From Thermoplasmata archaeon (GTDB taxonomy: Archaea; Thermoplasmatota; DTKX01; VGTL01), in contig JAWCLH010000016.1 of the NCBI GenBank assembly GCA_038851035.1, positions 1 through 57,992 on the forward strand: a stretch of 57,992 bases of DNA, read 5' to 3'. Both the position numbers and the translations under genes were made by a program. Positions 15,399 to 25,319 of this stretch are shown here, in pieces. The notes beneath the pieces were generated by a model. That model had not been told where the DNA came from. It was given only the letters and a program-made list of their open reading frames with translations, and searched no databases. Every line of letters starts with the position of its first letter. Position 1 is the stretch's first letter.

Positions 15399-17858
15399 TT
15401 GAGAAGGAGGGCGGAGTTCTTCGTCATAGCCACAGTTCTAGTGACGGTTCTCTTTGTCCCGGTCCTGCAAGAGATGAGGTTCGAGACTGACCTAGAGAAG
15501 TTCCTGCCGGACGACGAGCTCATCCGCGCTGACAGAAGGGTCGAGGCCCGCTTCGGGAGGCAGGCTGAGCCCCAGTACTTCCTCGTGACCGGGGAGAACG
15601 TCCTATCCGCGCGAGCGCTCAGGGAGGAGTTGAACGTATCGCTCCATGCCGGATACGTGGAGGGCGTGGTCGGAACTCTCTCCCTAGCGGGGATTTTCGA
15701 CGAGATATCGAAGTGGAGCTACTCGAATGGCTCATGGTCGAGGGACCCCTCCCGGGGCCTCCTGAACATGTCGGATGCGGAGGTCGAGGCCGTGAGGGAC
15801 TTTGCGCTTCAGGTTCTCGACCCGGACCTCAACCTGAGCAACCTCCCAGTTCCGCCCGGAACCGACCTTGCCGACCTGCAGCTCCTTATCGCAGCCTTCC
15901 TTCCGGACGGTTTCAAATACGGCAACTCCTCGGCACGGCAGACAGTTGTCGTTGCCAACCTGAACGGCTCCATGCCTGCAGAGGCCCGGAAGAGTGCGGC
16001 GGCGCTCGCGGTCGAGAGGGTCCGGGCGCTCAGACTGAGTGAGGTCCGCGTCAAAGCGACTTCGACCTCCCTCTTAACAAAGAAGGTGGACGAGGCAACC
16101 GTCCGAGACAACTTACCAATCGCCATCGCGATCGTGGCCATCATCAGCGCCCTGCTCGGTATCTCGTTCCGCGGCCTGTCCTACATCCTCCTCCCCCTCG
16201 CCTCCATGGTCATGGCGGGTGTATGGACGCTAGGCACCGCAAGGCTCCTTGGAATTGCCCTCAACGCAATAGACATCGCTGTGATTCCTCTAATCGTTGG
16301 TCTGGGCGTGGACTATTTTATCCATGTATCTACAAGATATCAGGAGGAGCTCTCAAGAAACGGCCCGCCGGGAAGGGCAATGTGCGCGGCGCTCGCCGGC
16401 ATCTTCCCGCCGATGTCCCTAGCTGTGGTGACCACAATGGCCTCCTTCTCCACGAACTTCTTCACCGGCATCCAGCCCATCAGGGAGTTCGGGCTGATAT
16501 GCGCGCTGGGCGTGGGCTCCTGTGCGCTTCTTGGCGTCACATTCTATCCGGCCTCCCGGATTCTGGTCGATGAGAAGGCCGGAGACCCTAGGGTGAGGAC
16601 GCTGCGCGACGTCCACCTCTTCAGCCTCGGGATGGCGCTCGGGGCCCAGACTGTGAGGAGGCGCCCGCGGCTCGTGGTCACGCTCGTGGTGGCCCTCTCG
16701 GCGCTCGCCCTCCTCTCCTCCATGAACCTTAGGACCGAGTTCGGTGTGGAGGACTTCGTCCAGCCCCAGTGGCCCGAGATGAGAGCGGTGGAGGAGATTC
16801 GGGAAGACTTTCAGGCGGCGAGTATGTACCAGTCCTATGTGCTCTTTGAGGGGAAAGTAGCCACAACCGAGGTCCTCAGGAACATCCACGCCACACACGC
16901 CGCTGCTGAGGACGACCGCTTTGTCGTCAGGGCAGAGGTTGGCGGTGTCAGGACGGCGAAGATTCATAGCGTGGCCTCGGTGATTCGACGCGCTGCCTCC
17001 ATTGATGCTGGCCTCTGCGCGAGATTCAGGGTCTCTCCGGACGGGCTGCCGCTGGCGAACTGCACCGACGCGGACGTCGAGGCCCTCTATGATTTCCTTG
17101 CATCGAACGAGACCTATGGGAGCGCACTCAAGGAAACGGTGCACCGAGGAAAAAATGGGTACGACGCGGCCCTGGTCCGGATCTACACATTCGTCCGGGA
17201 CACCGCCGAGGGCCGCAGGATGCTCGCCGAGCTTCAGGCGGACATCTCCGGAAGGGGCGTCGCCACCGGAGGAGTCATTCTCACAATCCGGACCCTCGAT
17301 GCGTTCAGGGAGAGCCAGCTCTCCTCCACGCTGGTTGCGGTCGCATTCGCCGCGGTCTTCCTGGCGCTGATGTACAGGGACCTCGTCCTTGGTCTTCTCT
17401 CCATCGTGCCCGTGGGAATCTCGGCGCTGTGGATTCTGGGCACGATGTTCCTCTTCTCGATATCGCTCAACGCCCTCACCCTGACCGTGACGGCGCTCAC
17501 CATAGGCCTCGGCATAGACTACACCATCTATATCATCCAGCGCTTCAGGCAGGAGCTGAAGCATAGGAGTACGGGCGAGGCGCTGCAGGAGACGATAGTG
17601 AACGTCGGGGCCGCGATATTCCTCTGCACCCTGACCACGTGGGCCGGCTTCGGCGTGCTCTGCCTCTCCCCCATGCCGATAACGCAACAGTTCGGCCTGA
17701 TAACCGCGGCGACCATCGCTTACTCTTTTGTTCTCGCAGTCTTTGTCCTGCCGATTCTGCTGGTCGCCTACACAAGGGCCCGGGGACTGAAGAACAATCA
17801 TGAACCGGCGCCGGCCAGAGGAATTTTCTCCGGAAGGCGGTGGAGGAGCGACCCCTAG
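15399..17858 (+). CDS. RND-superfamily exporter (MMPL/HpnN-like)
   Basis: An 819-residue membrane protein with duplicated halves. The first membrane helix is near residues 6-24. Each half has an extracytoplasmic domain followed by a five-helix bundle of the sterol-sensing type. The paired motifs GLGVDYFIHVSTRYQEE (about 304-320) and GLGIDYTIYIIQRFRQE (about 705-721) are equivalent positions in the two halves and are typical of archaeal predicted RND exporters. It probably exports lipids or hydrophobic compounds using the ion gradient; the cargo is unknown. The TTG at 15399 is the first usable start I can find, and no clear ribosome-binding site precedes it. The stop overlaps the convergent decayed gene by a few bases. 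Confidence 0.85.
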   Translation: MRRRAEFFVIATVLVTVLFVPVLQEMRFETDLEKFLPDDELIRADRRVEARFGRQAEPQYFLVTGENVLSARALREELNVSLHAGYVEGVVGTLSLAGIFDEISKWSYSNGSWSRDPSRGLLNMSDAEVEAVRDFALQVLDPDLNLSNLPVPPGTDLADLQLLIAAFLPDGFKYGNSSARQTVVVANLNGSMPAEARKSAAALAVERVRALRLSEVRVKATSTSLLTKKVDEATVRDNLPIAIAIVAIISALLGISFRGLSYILLPLASMVMAGVWTLGTARLLGIALNAIDIAVIPLIVGLGVDYFIHVSTRYQEELSRNGPPGRAMCAALAGIFPPMSLAVVTTMASFSTNFFTGIQPIREFGLICALGVGSCALLGVTFYPASRILVDEKAGDPRVRTLRDVHLFSLGMALGAQTVRRRPRLVVTLVVALSALALLSSMNLRTEFGVEDFVQPQWPEMRAVEEIREDFQAASMYQSYVLFEGKVATTEVLRNIHATHAAAEDDRFVVRAEVGGVRTAKIHSVASVIRRAASIDAGLCARFRVSPDGLPLANCTDADVEALYDFLASNETYGSALKETVHRGKNGYDAALVRIYTFVRDTAEGRRMLAELQADISGRGVATGGVILTIRTLDAFRESQLSSTLVAVAFAAVFLALMYRDLVLGLLSIVPVGISALWILGTMFLFSISLNALTLTVTALTIGLGIDYTIYIIQRFRQELKHRSTGEALQETIVNVGAAIFLCTLTTWAGFGVLCLSPMPITQQFGLITAATIAYSFVLAVFVLPILLVAYTRARGLKNNHEPAPARGIFSGRRWRSDP

Positions 17859-18314
17859 CCGCCGGGTCCGGGAGCCCTCAGCCTCCCCTGCAGCCTTCCG
17901 GCATTGACGAAAACGCGGACGAGGGGAATCATCAGCGCCGTAGCGAGACCTGAATGTAGAGTCCCATGCCCTCTAAGTCGAGCTTGTCCCGGGGAGGGAG
18001 GTCGGTCCGGTACCAGAACTCGTAGTAGTACTCCGTCCCGTCGACGAGCGGGTCGATGAGAGAGGGGAGGAGGGTGGCGAGGAGGCCCAGAGTGACGGCC
18101 AGAATGGGCAGGAGCCCTCAGGTTTTGGTCGAGAAGGGTGGCACAACAAGAAGCGCGCTGAATGCGATCATGGGCCGTAGAAAGAGTTTATAAATCCCAA
18201 GACGAGATAGACCGGTCCAGGGAGCCCGTGGAAGAAATCGGAGGGAAAGATAGCAGCCGCTAGGATGGACGCGCCCGCTACAGCGTGGATGGCAATTGCG
18301 CCCCATCGTGGCAC
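17855..18314 (-). pseudogene. decayed integral membrane protein, DUF998-like
   Basis: Pieces of one membrane protein appear in successive minus-strand frames. A helix pair starts near 18300 (HAVAGASILAAAIFPSDFF, then GLPGPVYLVLGFINSFYGP). The reading shifts frame near 18170 to MIAFSALLVVPPFSTKT, then meets an in-frame TGA at 18120-18118. The same frame continues with LLPILAVTLGLLATLLPSLI and a soluble stretch EYYYEFWYR. A last frameshift near 17940 gives LATALMIPLVRVFVNAGRL and a stop. The AIFPSD motif and helix layout suggest the DUF998 family. At least three lesions argue for real decay rather than a single sequencing error. Confidence 0.65.
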
Positions 18315-18373
18315 TCTAGCCCAGATGGGGGCAGGGTCTGGAGACGCAGGCCCATTATGAATCAGCAGTCGTC

Positions 18374-19528
18374 TCAGGTCGTATTAAAATACATCGTGTC
18401 CGCGATAAGCTTGGGTGTGAAGTTCCTCTCGTCGTAGCACCTCTTCCAGTCGAGATAGTTTGTCCTCGCCGCCTCGTCGAGAGGAGCGTCCGTCACTCTG
18501 TTGTCCTTCAGGCTCGCCATCCGACCAAATCTCCCCTCGTCAACGAGCCCAATCGCCTTTATGCCGAACAGCCTCCCCAGAATCATGTCGAAGGTCGAGG
18601 GTGTGCCGCCCCTCTGCAGGTGGCCTAGCACCAGCTCCCTCGCTTCGTATTTCTTATTCACATACTCCTCGAACTTGTGCCTGAGGAATAGCGCCACCCC
18701 GCCGAGATAGGTGTGGCCGAAGGCGTCTCTCTTTCCTTGCTTTATCTCCCCCACGCCCCTCAGCCTCGTTCCCTCGGCGACCGCGACAATCGTGTACCTC
18801 TCCCCCCTCCTCCCGCTCTCCTTCCTCCTGACGATCTTGTCGAAGAGGGCCTCCATGTCGACCTCGCATTCCGGCACGAGGATGAAGTGGGCACCACCGG
18901 CCATCCCGCCGTGGAAGGCAAGGTGGCCCGTGTGCCTGCCCATGATTTCGACGAAGAAGTTCATGTTGTGAGAGCCGGCGGTGTAGACCAGCCTAGTCAT
19001 CGCCTCCTTGATGTAGTTGACGGCCGAATCGAATCCGAGAGTGATGTCCGTGCCACCGAGGTCCTTGTCTATTGTCTTCGGAATTCCGACCACATTCAGA
19101 CCCATTTTATGGAGGCGGGCCGCGACGCCCAGAGTGTCCTCGCCCCCTATCGCGACCACCGCGTGGTACCTCTCAGATAGTGCCCGGAGGACCTTCTCGG
19201 ACACATTCACAGGCTCCGAGCTCGGGCTCTCCTTGTATTTGAAGGGGTTGGTCCGGCTGCTGCCCAGAATCGTCCCCCCGTCCCTGTCTATCTTCCTCAC
19301 GAATTCCTTGTCTAGGGGTGTGATACAGTCTCTACAGTCCGCGCTCTTCAGGGCAAACTCTATCGCGCCCCTCCAGCCGTAGTTTATGCCCTCGACCTCA
19401 TACCTCTCCCCACGCGCTTCAGCGAGAGCGTCGTCGAGGGCCGCGTTGGTCACCCACTTTATCGCATTGTTCAGTCCCGGGCAGTCCCCTCCTCCTGTCA
19501 GGACGGCCACCCTCTTCACCATTTCCAT
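18374..19528 (-). CDS. 6-phosphofructokinase, PPi-type residues
   Basis: A 384-residue glycolytic enzyme phosphorylating fructose 6-phosphate. TGGGDCPGLN near residues 11-20 is the phosphoryl-donor loop. AIGGEDT near 126-132 has Asp where ATP-dependent enzymes have Gly, and PKTIDKD near 149-155 has the Lys typical of PPi-dependent ones. Both point to pyrophosphate as donor. The final residue of PKTIDKD replaces the usual Asn. EIMGRHTGHLA, HLQRGGTPS and the C-terminal region are standard. The start may be Met1 or Met3. The gene is single, flanked by the decayed membrane gene and the PKD protein gene, with a TTTAA element near 19558. Confidence 0.9.
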   Translation of the reverse strand: MEMVKRVAVLTGGGDCPGLNNAIKWVTNAALDDALAEARGERYEVEGINYGWRGAIEFALKSADCRDCITPLDKEFVRKIDRDGGTILGSSRTNPFKYKESPSSEPVNVSEKVLRALSERYHAVVAIGGEDTLGVAARLHKMGLNVVGIPKTIDKDLGGTDITLGFDSAVNYIKEAMTRLVYTAGSHNMNFFVEIMGRHTGHLAFHGGMAGGAHFILVPECEVDMEALFDKIVRRKESGRRGERYTIVAVAEGTRLRGVGEIKQGKRDAFGHTYLGGVALFLRHKFEEYVNKKYEARELVLGHLQRGGTPSTFDMILGRLFGIKAIGLVDEGRFGRMASLKDNRVTDAPLDEAARTNYLDWKRCYDERNFTPKLIADTMYFNTT

Positions 19529-19570
19529 CTCCCTGCGGGGCAGATATTGAATTGCCCCATTTAAGCCCTT

Positions 19571-22426
19571 TCAAAGCGCTTGGGGCATCGTCTCACCACA
19601 GTTCTCAGCCCTGCACCCCGCCGGGGCCCTGTTCCTCCCCCGCTCCCCCCTCCCCCCGCCCCTCCGTCTGAGGCTTGCCCATACGACGAGCGCGAGCATA
19701 ACTAGGCCCACCAATGCCGCAACCAGCGCAACCGTGGTCCATGTAGTCCCTGGGGATATCGGCAAGGAGACGGGTGGTGGGGTGGGCATCTCCCTGACCC
19801 ACAGGACAGCTGATGAGGAGTTGGTCGCGCCCTCGTCGTCCGTGACAGTCAGCGTCACCGTGTAGTTCCCCGGAGTTGAGTAGCCATGGGACACTACCGC
19901 TCCATAGCCCCTCGTACCGTCACCGAATTCCCATGACCAGTTAACTATCGAGCCGTCCGGGTCCCAGCTGAAGGTAGCGTCGAATGTGAACGTCTCATTC
20001 AGGTAGCCCGGGGGGGGACAGGCGAAGAGGGCCTCCGGAGGAAGGTTGGGTACCCTGACGGTGTGATAGAGTGTGGAGTTGTCGCCGTCGTCGTCGCTCA
20101 CGGTAAGGGAGACCCTGTAGGTCCCGCTCCTCGTGTAGCAGTGGGAGACTTCGGGGCCAGTCGCGGAGACCCCGTCGCCGAAGCACCAGAGAAAGCCTAG
20201 TAACTCAGGAGGGTCGTCGAGATCCGTAGCACAGGCCCTGAATATGCCCTCCTCTCGCTTGAGCAGGTCGGAAGGTGCCGAGAGAATTGTTGCACAGGGC
20301 GGGGTGTTCTCGACTATTAGCTCTTTGCGGACGGAGGTTGAGTTCCTGCCCTGATTGAAGAAAACCGTCAGGGTTACGGTATAGACCCCGTCGTCAGAAT
20401 AGCGGTGCGAGGGTGCTTGGTCGGTGGTGCTCAGGCCGTCGCCCAAGTCCCAGAGCCAGCCGCTCATTGTGTTGTCGGGGTCCTGAATCCGATAGCGGAA
20501 TATGAACACCGTCGATACATTACCGGTGGGGGGGTTCCATGTGAAATCGGCGCTTGGGTCTCGTTTTGAGATATAAACCCTCGCGCTGGCGCTCGCGGAG
20601 GCGCCATCGCTGTCGGTCACCGTCAGAACGGCTTTGTAGCTGCCCTCCCTCTGGTATCTATGCCCCACCACGGGCACCGAGGCGCCCGTTCCGTCGCCGA
20701 AGCTCCAGTGATACGAGGCAATTCTGCCGTCGGGGTCGTGGGAAGCGGAGGCGTTGAACCTGACCTCCTCGGCGATTCTCGCCCTCCCGTCCTCTGGAAC
20801 CATGGTGAATGAGGCCACGGGAGGCGTATTGACGGTCAGAAAGGCCGATGCGTTGTTGTTGTCCTCGTCCAGCTCATCTATCTGGTTGAAGCGGTCAACG
20901 ACAAATAGGAGGGAGAGGTTCCCGGTCAGGTTGGCGACCCAGTGCAGGAAGACGAGATAGGTCCTTCCGGCCGGAATATTGCTCTCCACCGCAACTGCGA
21001 GCCGAATCTCGTCTGCGAGAACCTCCACGAGAATACCTCCCGCGGCATCCATTGTCCCGGAGTTGTCCACGCCGAACTTGAACGTAACGTCATCGCCGGG
21101 ATTGGGGCGCGTTGGATAGATTTCGAGAGTGCTCAGATTGATACTGAGGTCGGGCATTGGGGGCGAGAGGCCCTCGATAACTTCGAAGAAAGAGAACCTG
21201 ACCCTCTCCTCCGAATTCGAGCAGGAGCCAAGGCCCAAGCCTTTGCCGGGTAGGGGATAGGGCTCTGTCTTCGATGCGACCTGTGCCGAGTTGACGTAGA
21301 ACTCGAACCCGCTCCCATTCCACAGAACCGTGAGGGTGTACCACTCATTTTTAGCAACCGGAAAGGGCTTCACGAGCCAGTTTGCATTAACCGCCCCGCC
21401 CTCGGTCCTCCGGACTCGGAAGGTCTGGTCGCGAGCGGAGAGGAGGACGAGGTAGTGGTCACCGGGGCCGTTGAAGCCGAAGAGGACCCCGCTCTCGAAG
21501 TTGCTCCCCGCGCTCCATATCATCCTTGTCCTAAGAGTCCAGTTGGACCCGGGCGCCTCAACCGGCGCGAGGATGCGGTCCAGACCCGCGCCCTCAGATA
21601 TCAGGCCGCACTCGCCATCGGCGATGTCCCAGGTCCCCTCGTGCGGGTCCCAGCCCCCACACGGGCTGGAGCTGAAATTGTCGGAGAGGAGGATGGCCCC
21701 GGTCACCGCGTCTCTAACCACGATGTTGTCGAATTCGGCGGTGGAGCCCCGAGCCCCCAGCCCCACCCTGCCCTGCATGAGCTCGAGATTCGTGTGGTTC
21801 AGAACGGGCTCTCCGTCAAGGAGGAGCTCCATCGCCGTGCCGCATACCCTAACGCCGAAGTCGTGCCAGTCGCCAGCTGAGAAATTGCATGGTGCACTCT
21901 TCAGAGCGACTTCGCCCATCGCTACCCTGCTTAGCCTCGCCGTGCCCTTCCCGGAAAAGCTCGCTTGATAGTACCTCCCGTTGTTCAGGCCGTGGCTCGC
22001 CGAATTCACTCTGAAGAGCACCCCCGCCTCCCCGCCCGAGACTAGCCTGAGCCTTCCCGTTATGTGGATGTCGAGCCACTCTCCGCTCCCCGCGACAATG
22101 CGCGCGTCTGCTCCTGAGCCATTGATGACGCCATCATGATATCTCCAAGTCCCTTCAACAACCCTCCAGGAGGGGCTGTAGTCGAAATCGTCCCGGAAGC
22201 TGAGGCCTCGAGGAGCTGAGGGCGACCCCGTCCAGGCGGAGGAAGAGAGGTTGGTGAGCAGAATGAGTAGGGAGAGGAGGAGGGTGAAGGGGCGAATTCT
22301 TGCTGTGCGCGGAGTGGGTAGGGACCCGGGCCCGCTCTCTCCATCCCCGGCCTGCGCGTGAGGCTCTAATGCGACACGAAATCGTAAGGGGCCTCCAACC
22401 ATATTAGGGCACCACGGCATCCTCAC
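19571..22426 (-). CDS. secreted multi-PKD/CARDB surface protein with C-terminal anchor
   Basis: A 951-residue exported protein. A hydrophobic signal sequence (FTLLLSLLILLTNLS) lies near residues 47-61, so the first 40 residues may be over-extended. Two concanavalin-like sandwich domains follow, opening with FRDDFDYSPSW and LLSDNFSSSPCGGW. A CARDB module (NPGDDVTFKFGVDNSG) sits near residues 440-530. Four PKD repeats show the family signatures YHWSFGDGTG, WLWDLGDGLS, FLWCFGDGVS and WSWEFGDGTR. A single membrane helix (VALVAALVGLVMLALVVWAS) and a basic tail end it. It should be cell-surface anchored, with adhesion or polymer binding as a likely role. Confidence 0.9.
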   Translation of the reverse strand: MRMPWCPNMVGGPLRFRVALEPHAQAGDGESGPGSLPTPRTARIRPFTLLLSLLILLTNLSSSAWTGSPSAPRGLSFRDDFDYSPSWRVVEGTWRYHDGVINGSGADARIVAGSGEWLDIHITGRLRLVSGGEAGVLFRVNSASHGLNNGRYYQASFSGKGTARLSRVAMGEVALKSAPCNFSAGDWHDFGVRVCGTAMELLLDGEPVLNHTNLELMQGRVGLGARGSTAEFDNIVVRDAVTGAILLSDNFSSSPCGGWDPHEGTWDIADGECGLISEGAGLDRILAPVEAPGSNWTLRTRMIWSAGSNFESGVLFGFNGPGDHYLVLLSARDQTFRVRRTEGGAVNANWLVKPFPVAKNEWYTLTVLWNGSGFEFYVNSAQVASKTEPYPLPGKGLGLGSCSNSEERVRFSFFEVIEGLSPPMPDLSINLSTLEIYPTRPNPGDDVTFKFGVDNSGTMDAAGGILVEVLADEIRLAVAVESNIPAGRTYLVFLHWVANLTGNLSLLFVVDRFNQIDELDEDNNNASAFLTVNTPPVASFTMVPEDGRARIAEEVRFNASASHDPDGRIASYHWSFGDGTGASVPVVGHRYQREGSYKAVLTVTDSDGASASASARVYISKRDPSADFTWNPPTGNVSTVFIFRYRIQDPDNTMSGWLWDLGDGLSTTDQAPSHRYSDDGVYTVTLTVFFNQGRNSTSVRKELIVENTPPCATILSAPSDLLKREEGIFRACATDLDDPPELLGFLWCFGDGVSATGPEVSHCYTRSGTYRVSLTVSDDDGDNSTLYHTVRVPNLPPEALFACPPPGYLNETFTFDATFSWDPDGSIVNWSWEFGDGTRGYGAVVSHGYSTPGNYTVTLTVTDDEGATNSSSAVLWVREMPTPPPVSLPISPGTTWTTVALVAALVGLVMLALVVWASLRRRGGGRGERGRNRAPAGCRAENCGETMPQAL

Positions 22427-22498
22427 GCATCCCGCCCAACGGACACAATAATTGCCCTGGTAAGTATTAATATCGTTCGCTGCATTGCCATGTGAGGG

Positions 22499-23047
22499 GT
22501 GAATGTGAAGGGGGAATGGAGGAGGCGCCGCCTAGGTATGGTCCACGTCTACACTGGGGACGGCAAGGGCAAGACCACCGCAGCCCTGGGCCTAGGCCTG
22601 AGAGCCGTCGGCCACGGCCTCCACGTCTGCATGATTCAGTTCATGAAGGGCAGGAATCAGTACGGGGAGCAGAGGGCCGTGGCGCGCCTCCCCAATTTCG
22701 AGCTCTACCAGTTCGGGAGGAGGGGATTCGTCAGGAAAGGGGCCCCTTCCAAAACAGACAAGGCGCTGGCGCGCAGGGGGCTGGCTTTCGCTCGCGAGGC
22801 CGTATGCTCCGGGAGATACGACATCGTCATACTGGACGAGCTGAACGTAGCCCTCGACTGGGGCCTTATCTCACTAGAGGACGTCCTGGGCCTCATCCGG
22901 GGGAAGGCCCCGCGGACAGAGCTCGTCCTGACAGGCCGGTACGCCCACCCGCAGGTGATGGAGCTCGCGGACTATGTGACGGAGATGAGGGAGATCGCCC
23001 ATCCCTACCAGAAGGGCTATCTTTGTCTCAAAGGAGTGGACTGTTGA
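22499..23047 (+). CDS. cobO: corrinoid adenosyltransferase (CobO/CobA type)
   Basis: A 182-residue P-loop enzyme that attaches the adenosyl group of ATP to cob(I)alamin, the last step giving coenzyme B12. VYTGDGKGKTTAALG near residues 17-31 is the P-loop. CMIQFMKG near 48-55, RRGLAFAREAV near 94-104, DIVILDELNVALDWG near 109-123 and LTGRYAHP near 143-150 are all diagnostic. Start choice is uncertain: GTG 22499, GTG 22505 or ATG 22538, the longer form keeping the basic N-terminal arm usual in the family. The next gene starts immediately after the stop, and methylmalonyl-CoA mutase, a user of the product, follows. Confidence 0.93.
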   Translation: MNVKGEWRRRRLGMVHVYTGDGKGKTTAALGLGLRAVGHGLHVCMIQFMKGRNQYGEQRAVARLPNFELYQFGRRGFVRKGAPSKTDKALARRGLAFAREAVCSGRYDIVILDELNVALDWGLISLEDVLGLIRGKAPRTELVLTGRYAHPQVMELADYVTEMREIAHPYQKGYLCLKGVDC

Positions 23048-23428
23048 ATGCCGGAGAGGGTGGTGAACTTCCTCACAGGAGCTCCGCCCGAAGTGATTTT
23101 CCCCATTCCGCTCGAGACATGGGACGATTATGACCTTCAGGGCGAAGAAGTTCTGGTTTGCGAAGTCGCGCGCGTGGTCAACCAGTGGGGCGAAGTCGTG
23201 GCGGAGCCTCGGGAGAGGCTTGAGTGCAGGACCATATTCTATCAGTCGATTCTCGGCTGGACAGGTACCGGCATCGTGATTCCACAGGATTTTCTCGAGA
23301 GGCATAACGTGAAGGAGGGCTGGTACCTCGAGGTTTTTCTCTATTCTGTGAAGAGGGGAGAGGAGGAAACCCCGATATACCCGGGAGAGACGGTCGAGCA
23401 CGAGATAAGGAAGGAGATTCGCGATTGA
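23048..23428 (+). CDS. unknown 126-residue protein coupled to cobO
   Basis: I do not recognise this family. The protein is acidic and soluble, with alternating strands (EVIFPIPLETWDDYD, VLVCEVARVVNQWG, GIVIPQDFLERHNVKEGW) that suggest a small beta-rich fold. The IVIPQDFLERHNVKEG stretch loosely resembles the strand-helix element of AbrB/SpoVT-type swapped-hairpin proteins. ATG follows the cobO stop directly (TGAATG), so translation is coupled. The mutase gene is about 170 bases downstream with its own AT-rich promoter. A role linked to corrinoid use is only a guess from position. Confidence 0.65.
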   Translation: MPERVVNFLTGAPPEVIFPIPLETWDDYDLQGEEVLVCEVARVVNQWGEVVAEPRERLECRTIFYQSILGWTGTGIVIPQDFLERHNVKEGWYLEVFLYSVKRGEEETPIYPGETVEHEIRKEIRD

Positions 23429-23597
23429 GATTGCGGACTGGGCTGCCCGGGACCCGGAAAAAGCACTCTTCCATTCAGGGCACCACCCCGGCGGATACGT
23501 CGGGGTGGCGGCCGCGCCACCCTCCCCCTCAACAACGAGCTTGCGATTCCACCTCAGAAATAAATAGAGAGCAAAACCCTGAAATACTGCCCGCCCG

Positions 23598-25301
23598 ATG
23601 ATGGGGCGGGTGGCCTGTGTGTACGACAGAAAAGCCCTTGAGGAAATCCGGGAGCATCGGAGAAAATGGGAGGAGACCACCCTCAGGGAGAGCCTCTCAC
23701 GCGCGCCTGAGAGGCGGGAGCGCTTCGTCACGACCTCGAGCAAGGAAGTGAACAGAATCTACGCTCCCGACGACCTCGAGGGGTTTGACTACATGAAGAA
23801 GCTCGGCTTCCCGGGGGAATACCCGCTGACTAGGGGCATCCATCCAACGATGTACAGGGGCCAGCTCTGGACGATGAGGGAGTTCTCGGGCTTCGGCACC
23901 GCCGAGGATACCAATAAAAGATTCAAATACCTACTAGCCCACGGCGAGACCGGCCTGAGCATTGCGTTCCATCTGCCAACGATATATGGCTACGATAGCG
24001 ACCACCCCTTCTCGAAGGGGGAGATTGGTAAGTGCGGCGTGGCCATAGACTCCTTGAAGGACTTCGAGATTCTCTTCTCCGGAATTCCCATGGACAGGGT
24101 CACGACCTCGATGACGATAAACGCCCCCGCGAGCGTCCTTCTCTCGATGTACATCGCGGTGGCGAAGCAACAGGGCGTGTCTCCGAAGGTGATATCAGGC
24201 ACCATTCAGAACGACATTCTGAAGGAGTACATGGCGCAGAAGAGCTACATCTTCCCCCCCAGGCCCTCGATGAGGCTGATAACGGACATAATGGCTTACT
24301 GCACAAAGGAGGTCCCCCGCTGGAACACGATTTCCATCAGCGGCTACCACATTCGAGAGGCCGGGGCAACAGCGCTTCAAGAACTCGCATTCACGCTGGC
24401 AGATGGGATGGAGTATGTAAAGGCGGGCATCGAGGCCGGGCTGGATGTCGACGCATTCGCTCCTAGGCTCTCTTTCTTCTTCAATGCCCACAACGACATC
24501 TTCGAGGAGGTGGCGAAGTACCGCGCCGCGAGACGAATCTGGGCGACCGTCATGAAGGAGAGGTTCGGGGCGAAGAACCCTCGCTCCTGGTGGATGCGCT
24601 TCCACACCCAGACCGCGGGCTGCAGCCTGACCGCCCAGCAGCCTGAGAACAACATTATCCGCGTCACCCTTCAAGCCCTGGCCGCTGTCCTCGGGGGGAC
24701 GCAGAGCCTCCACACCAACTCGATGGACGAGGCCTGGGCCCTGCCGAGCGAGAAGGCCGTCAGAATCGCCCTCAGGACCCAGCAGATAATCGCGCACGAG
24801 AGTGGAGCCACAAACACAATAGACCCTCTCGGGGGAGCTTTCTTCATCGAGCAGCTAACGAACGAGATGGAGGAGGGGGCCTACAGATACTTTGAGAAAA
24901 TAGAGAAGCTGGGTGGCGTGATTCCGGCCATCGAGAAGGGCTTCTTCCAGCAGGAAATCGCCGACTCAGCCTACCGCTATCAGAAAGAGATAGAGAGGGG
25001 CGAGAGGGTAGTGGTCGGCGTCAATGAATACAAAATGGCCGAGGAGGAGCTGAAAATCCCCATTCTGAAGGTCCCGAAGAGGGTCGAGAGGGTCCAGCTC
25101 GCGAGGCTCAGGGCGACCCGGAGAAGCCGGGACAATCAGGAGGTCAGGAAGAGACTGGAGGCGCTCCGGGAGGCCGCGCAGGGGGATGAGAACCTGATGC
25201 CCCTGATTCTCAATTGCGTCGAGGCCTACGCCACGATAGGCGAGATATGCGGCGTCCTGCGCGAGGTTTGGGGTGAGTACCAGGAGCCGCCAGTCTACTG
25301 A
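23598..25301 (+). CDS. mutA: methylmalonyl-CoA mutase large subunit, catalytic domain
   Basis: A 567-residue subunit interconverting methylmalonyl-CoA and succinyl-CoA with coenzyme B12. Length matches archaeal catalytic subunits that lack the C-terminal B12-binding domain, which must be encoded elsewhere. [14 protein letters not shown] near residues 76-89, GYDSDHP near 134-140, [14 protein letters not shown] near 201-214, [12 protein letters not shown] near 246-257 (substrate-contacting Tyr-His) and THTIDPLGG-like TNTIDPLGG near 405-413 are all present. ACAD, the mutase and cobO would together connect odd-chain and branched acyl-CoA to succinyl-CoA. AAATAAATAGAG near 23560 is a likely TATA element. 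The gene converges on the SCS-like operon. Confidence 0.95.
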   Translation: MMGRVACVYDRKALEEIREHRRKWEETTLRESLSRAPERRERFVTTSSKEVNRIYAPDDLEGFDYMKKLGFPGEYPLTRGIHPTMYRGQLWTMREFSGFGTAEDTNKRFKYLLAHGETGLSIAFHLPTIYGYDSDHPFSKGEIGKCGVAIDSLKDFEILFSGIPMDRVTTSMTINAPASVLLSMYIAVAKQQGVSPKVISGTIQNDILKEYMAQKSYIFPPRPSMRLITDIMAYCTKEVPRWNTISISGYHIREAGATALQELAFTLADGMEYVKAGIEAGLDVDAFAPRLSFFFNAHNDIFEEVAKYRAARRIWATVMKERFGAKNPRSWWMRFHTQTAGCSLTAQQPENNIIRVTLQALAAVLGGTQSLHTNSMDEAWALPSEKAVRIALRTQQIIAHESGATNTIDPLGGAFFIEQLTNEMEEGAYRYFEKIEKLGGVIPAIEKGFFQQEIADSAYRYQKEIERGERVVVGVNEYKMAEEELKIPILKVPKRVERVQLARLRATRRSRDNQEVRKRLEALREAAQGDENLMPLILNCVEAYATIGEICGVLREVWGEYQEPPVY

Positions 25302-25319
25302 TGGATGCCCAGAAAGAGC

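Noticed and set aside
16419-17801. A 460-codon frame antisense to the RND exporter
   Set aside because: High GC gives long antisense frames; the plus-strand protein has membrane helices and paired GxGxDY motifs, and the antisense product has no recognisable domain.
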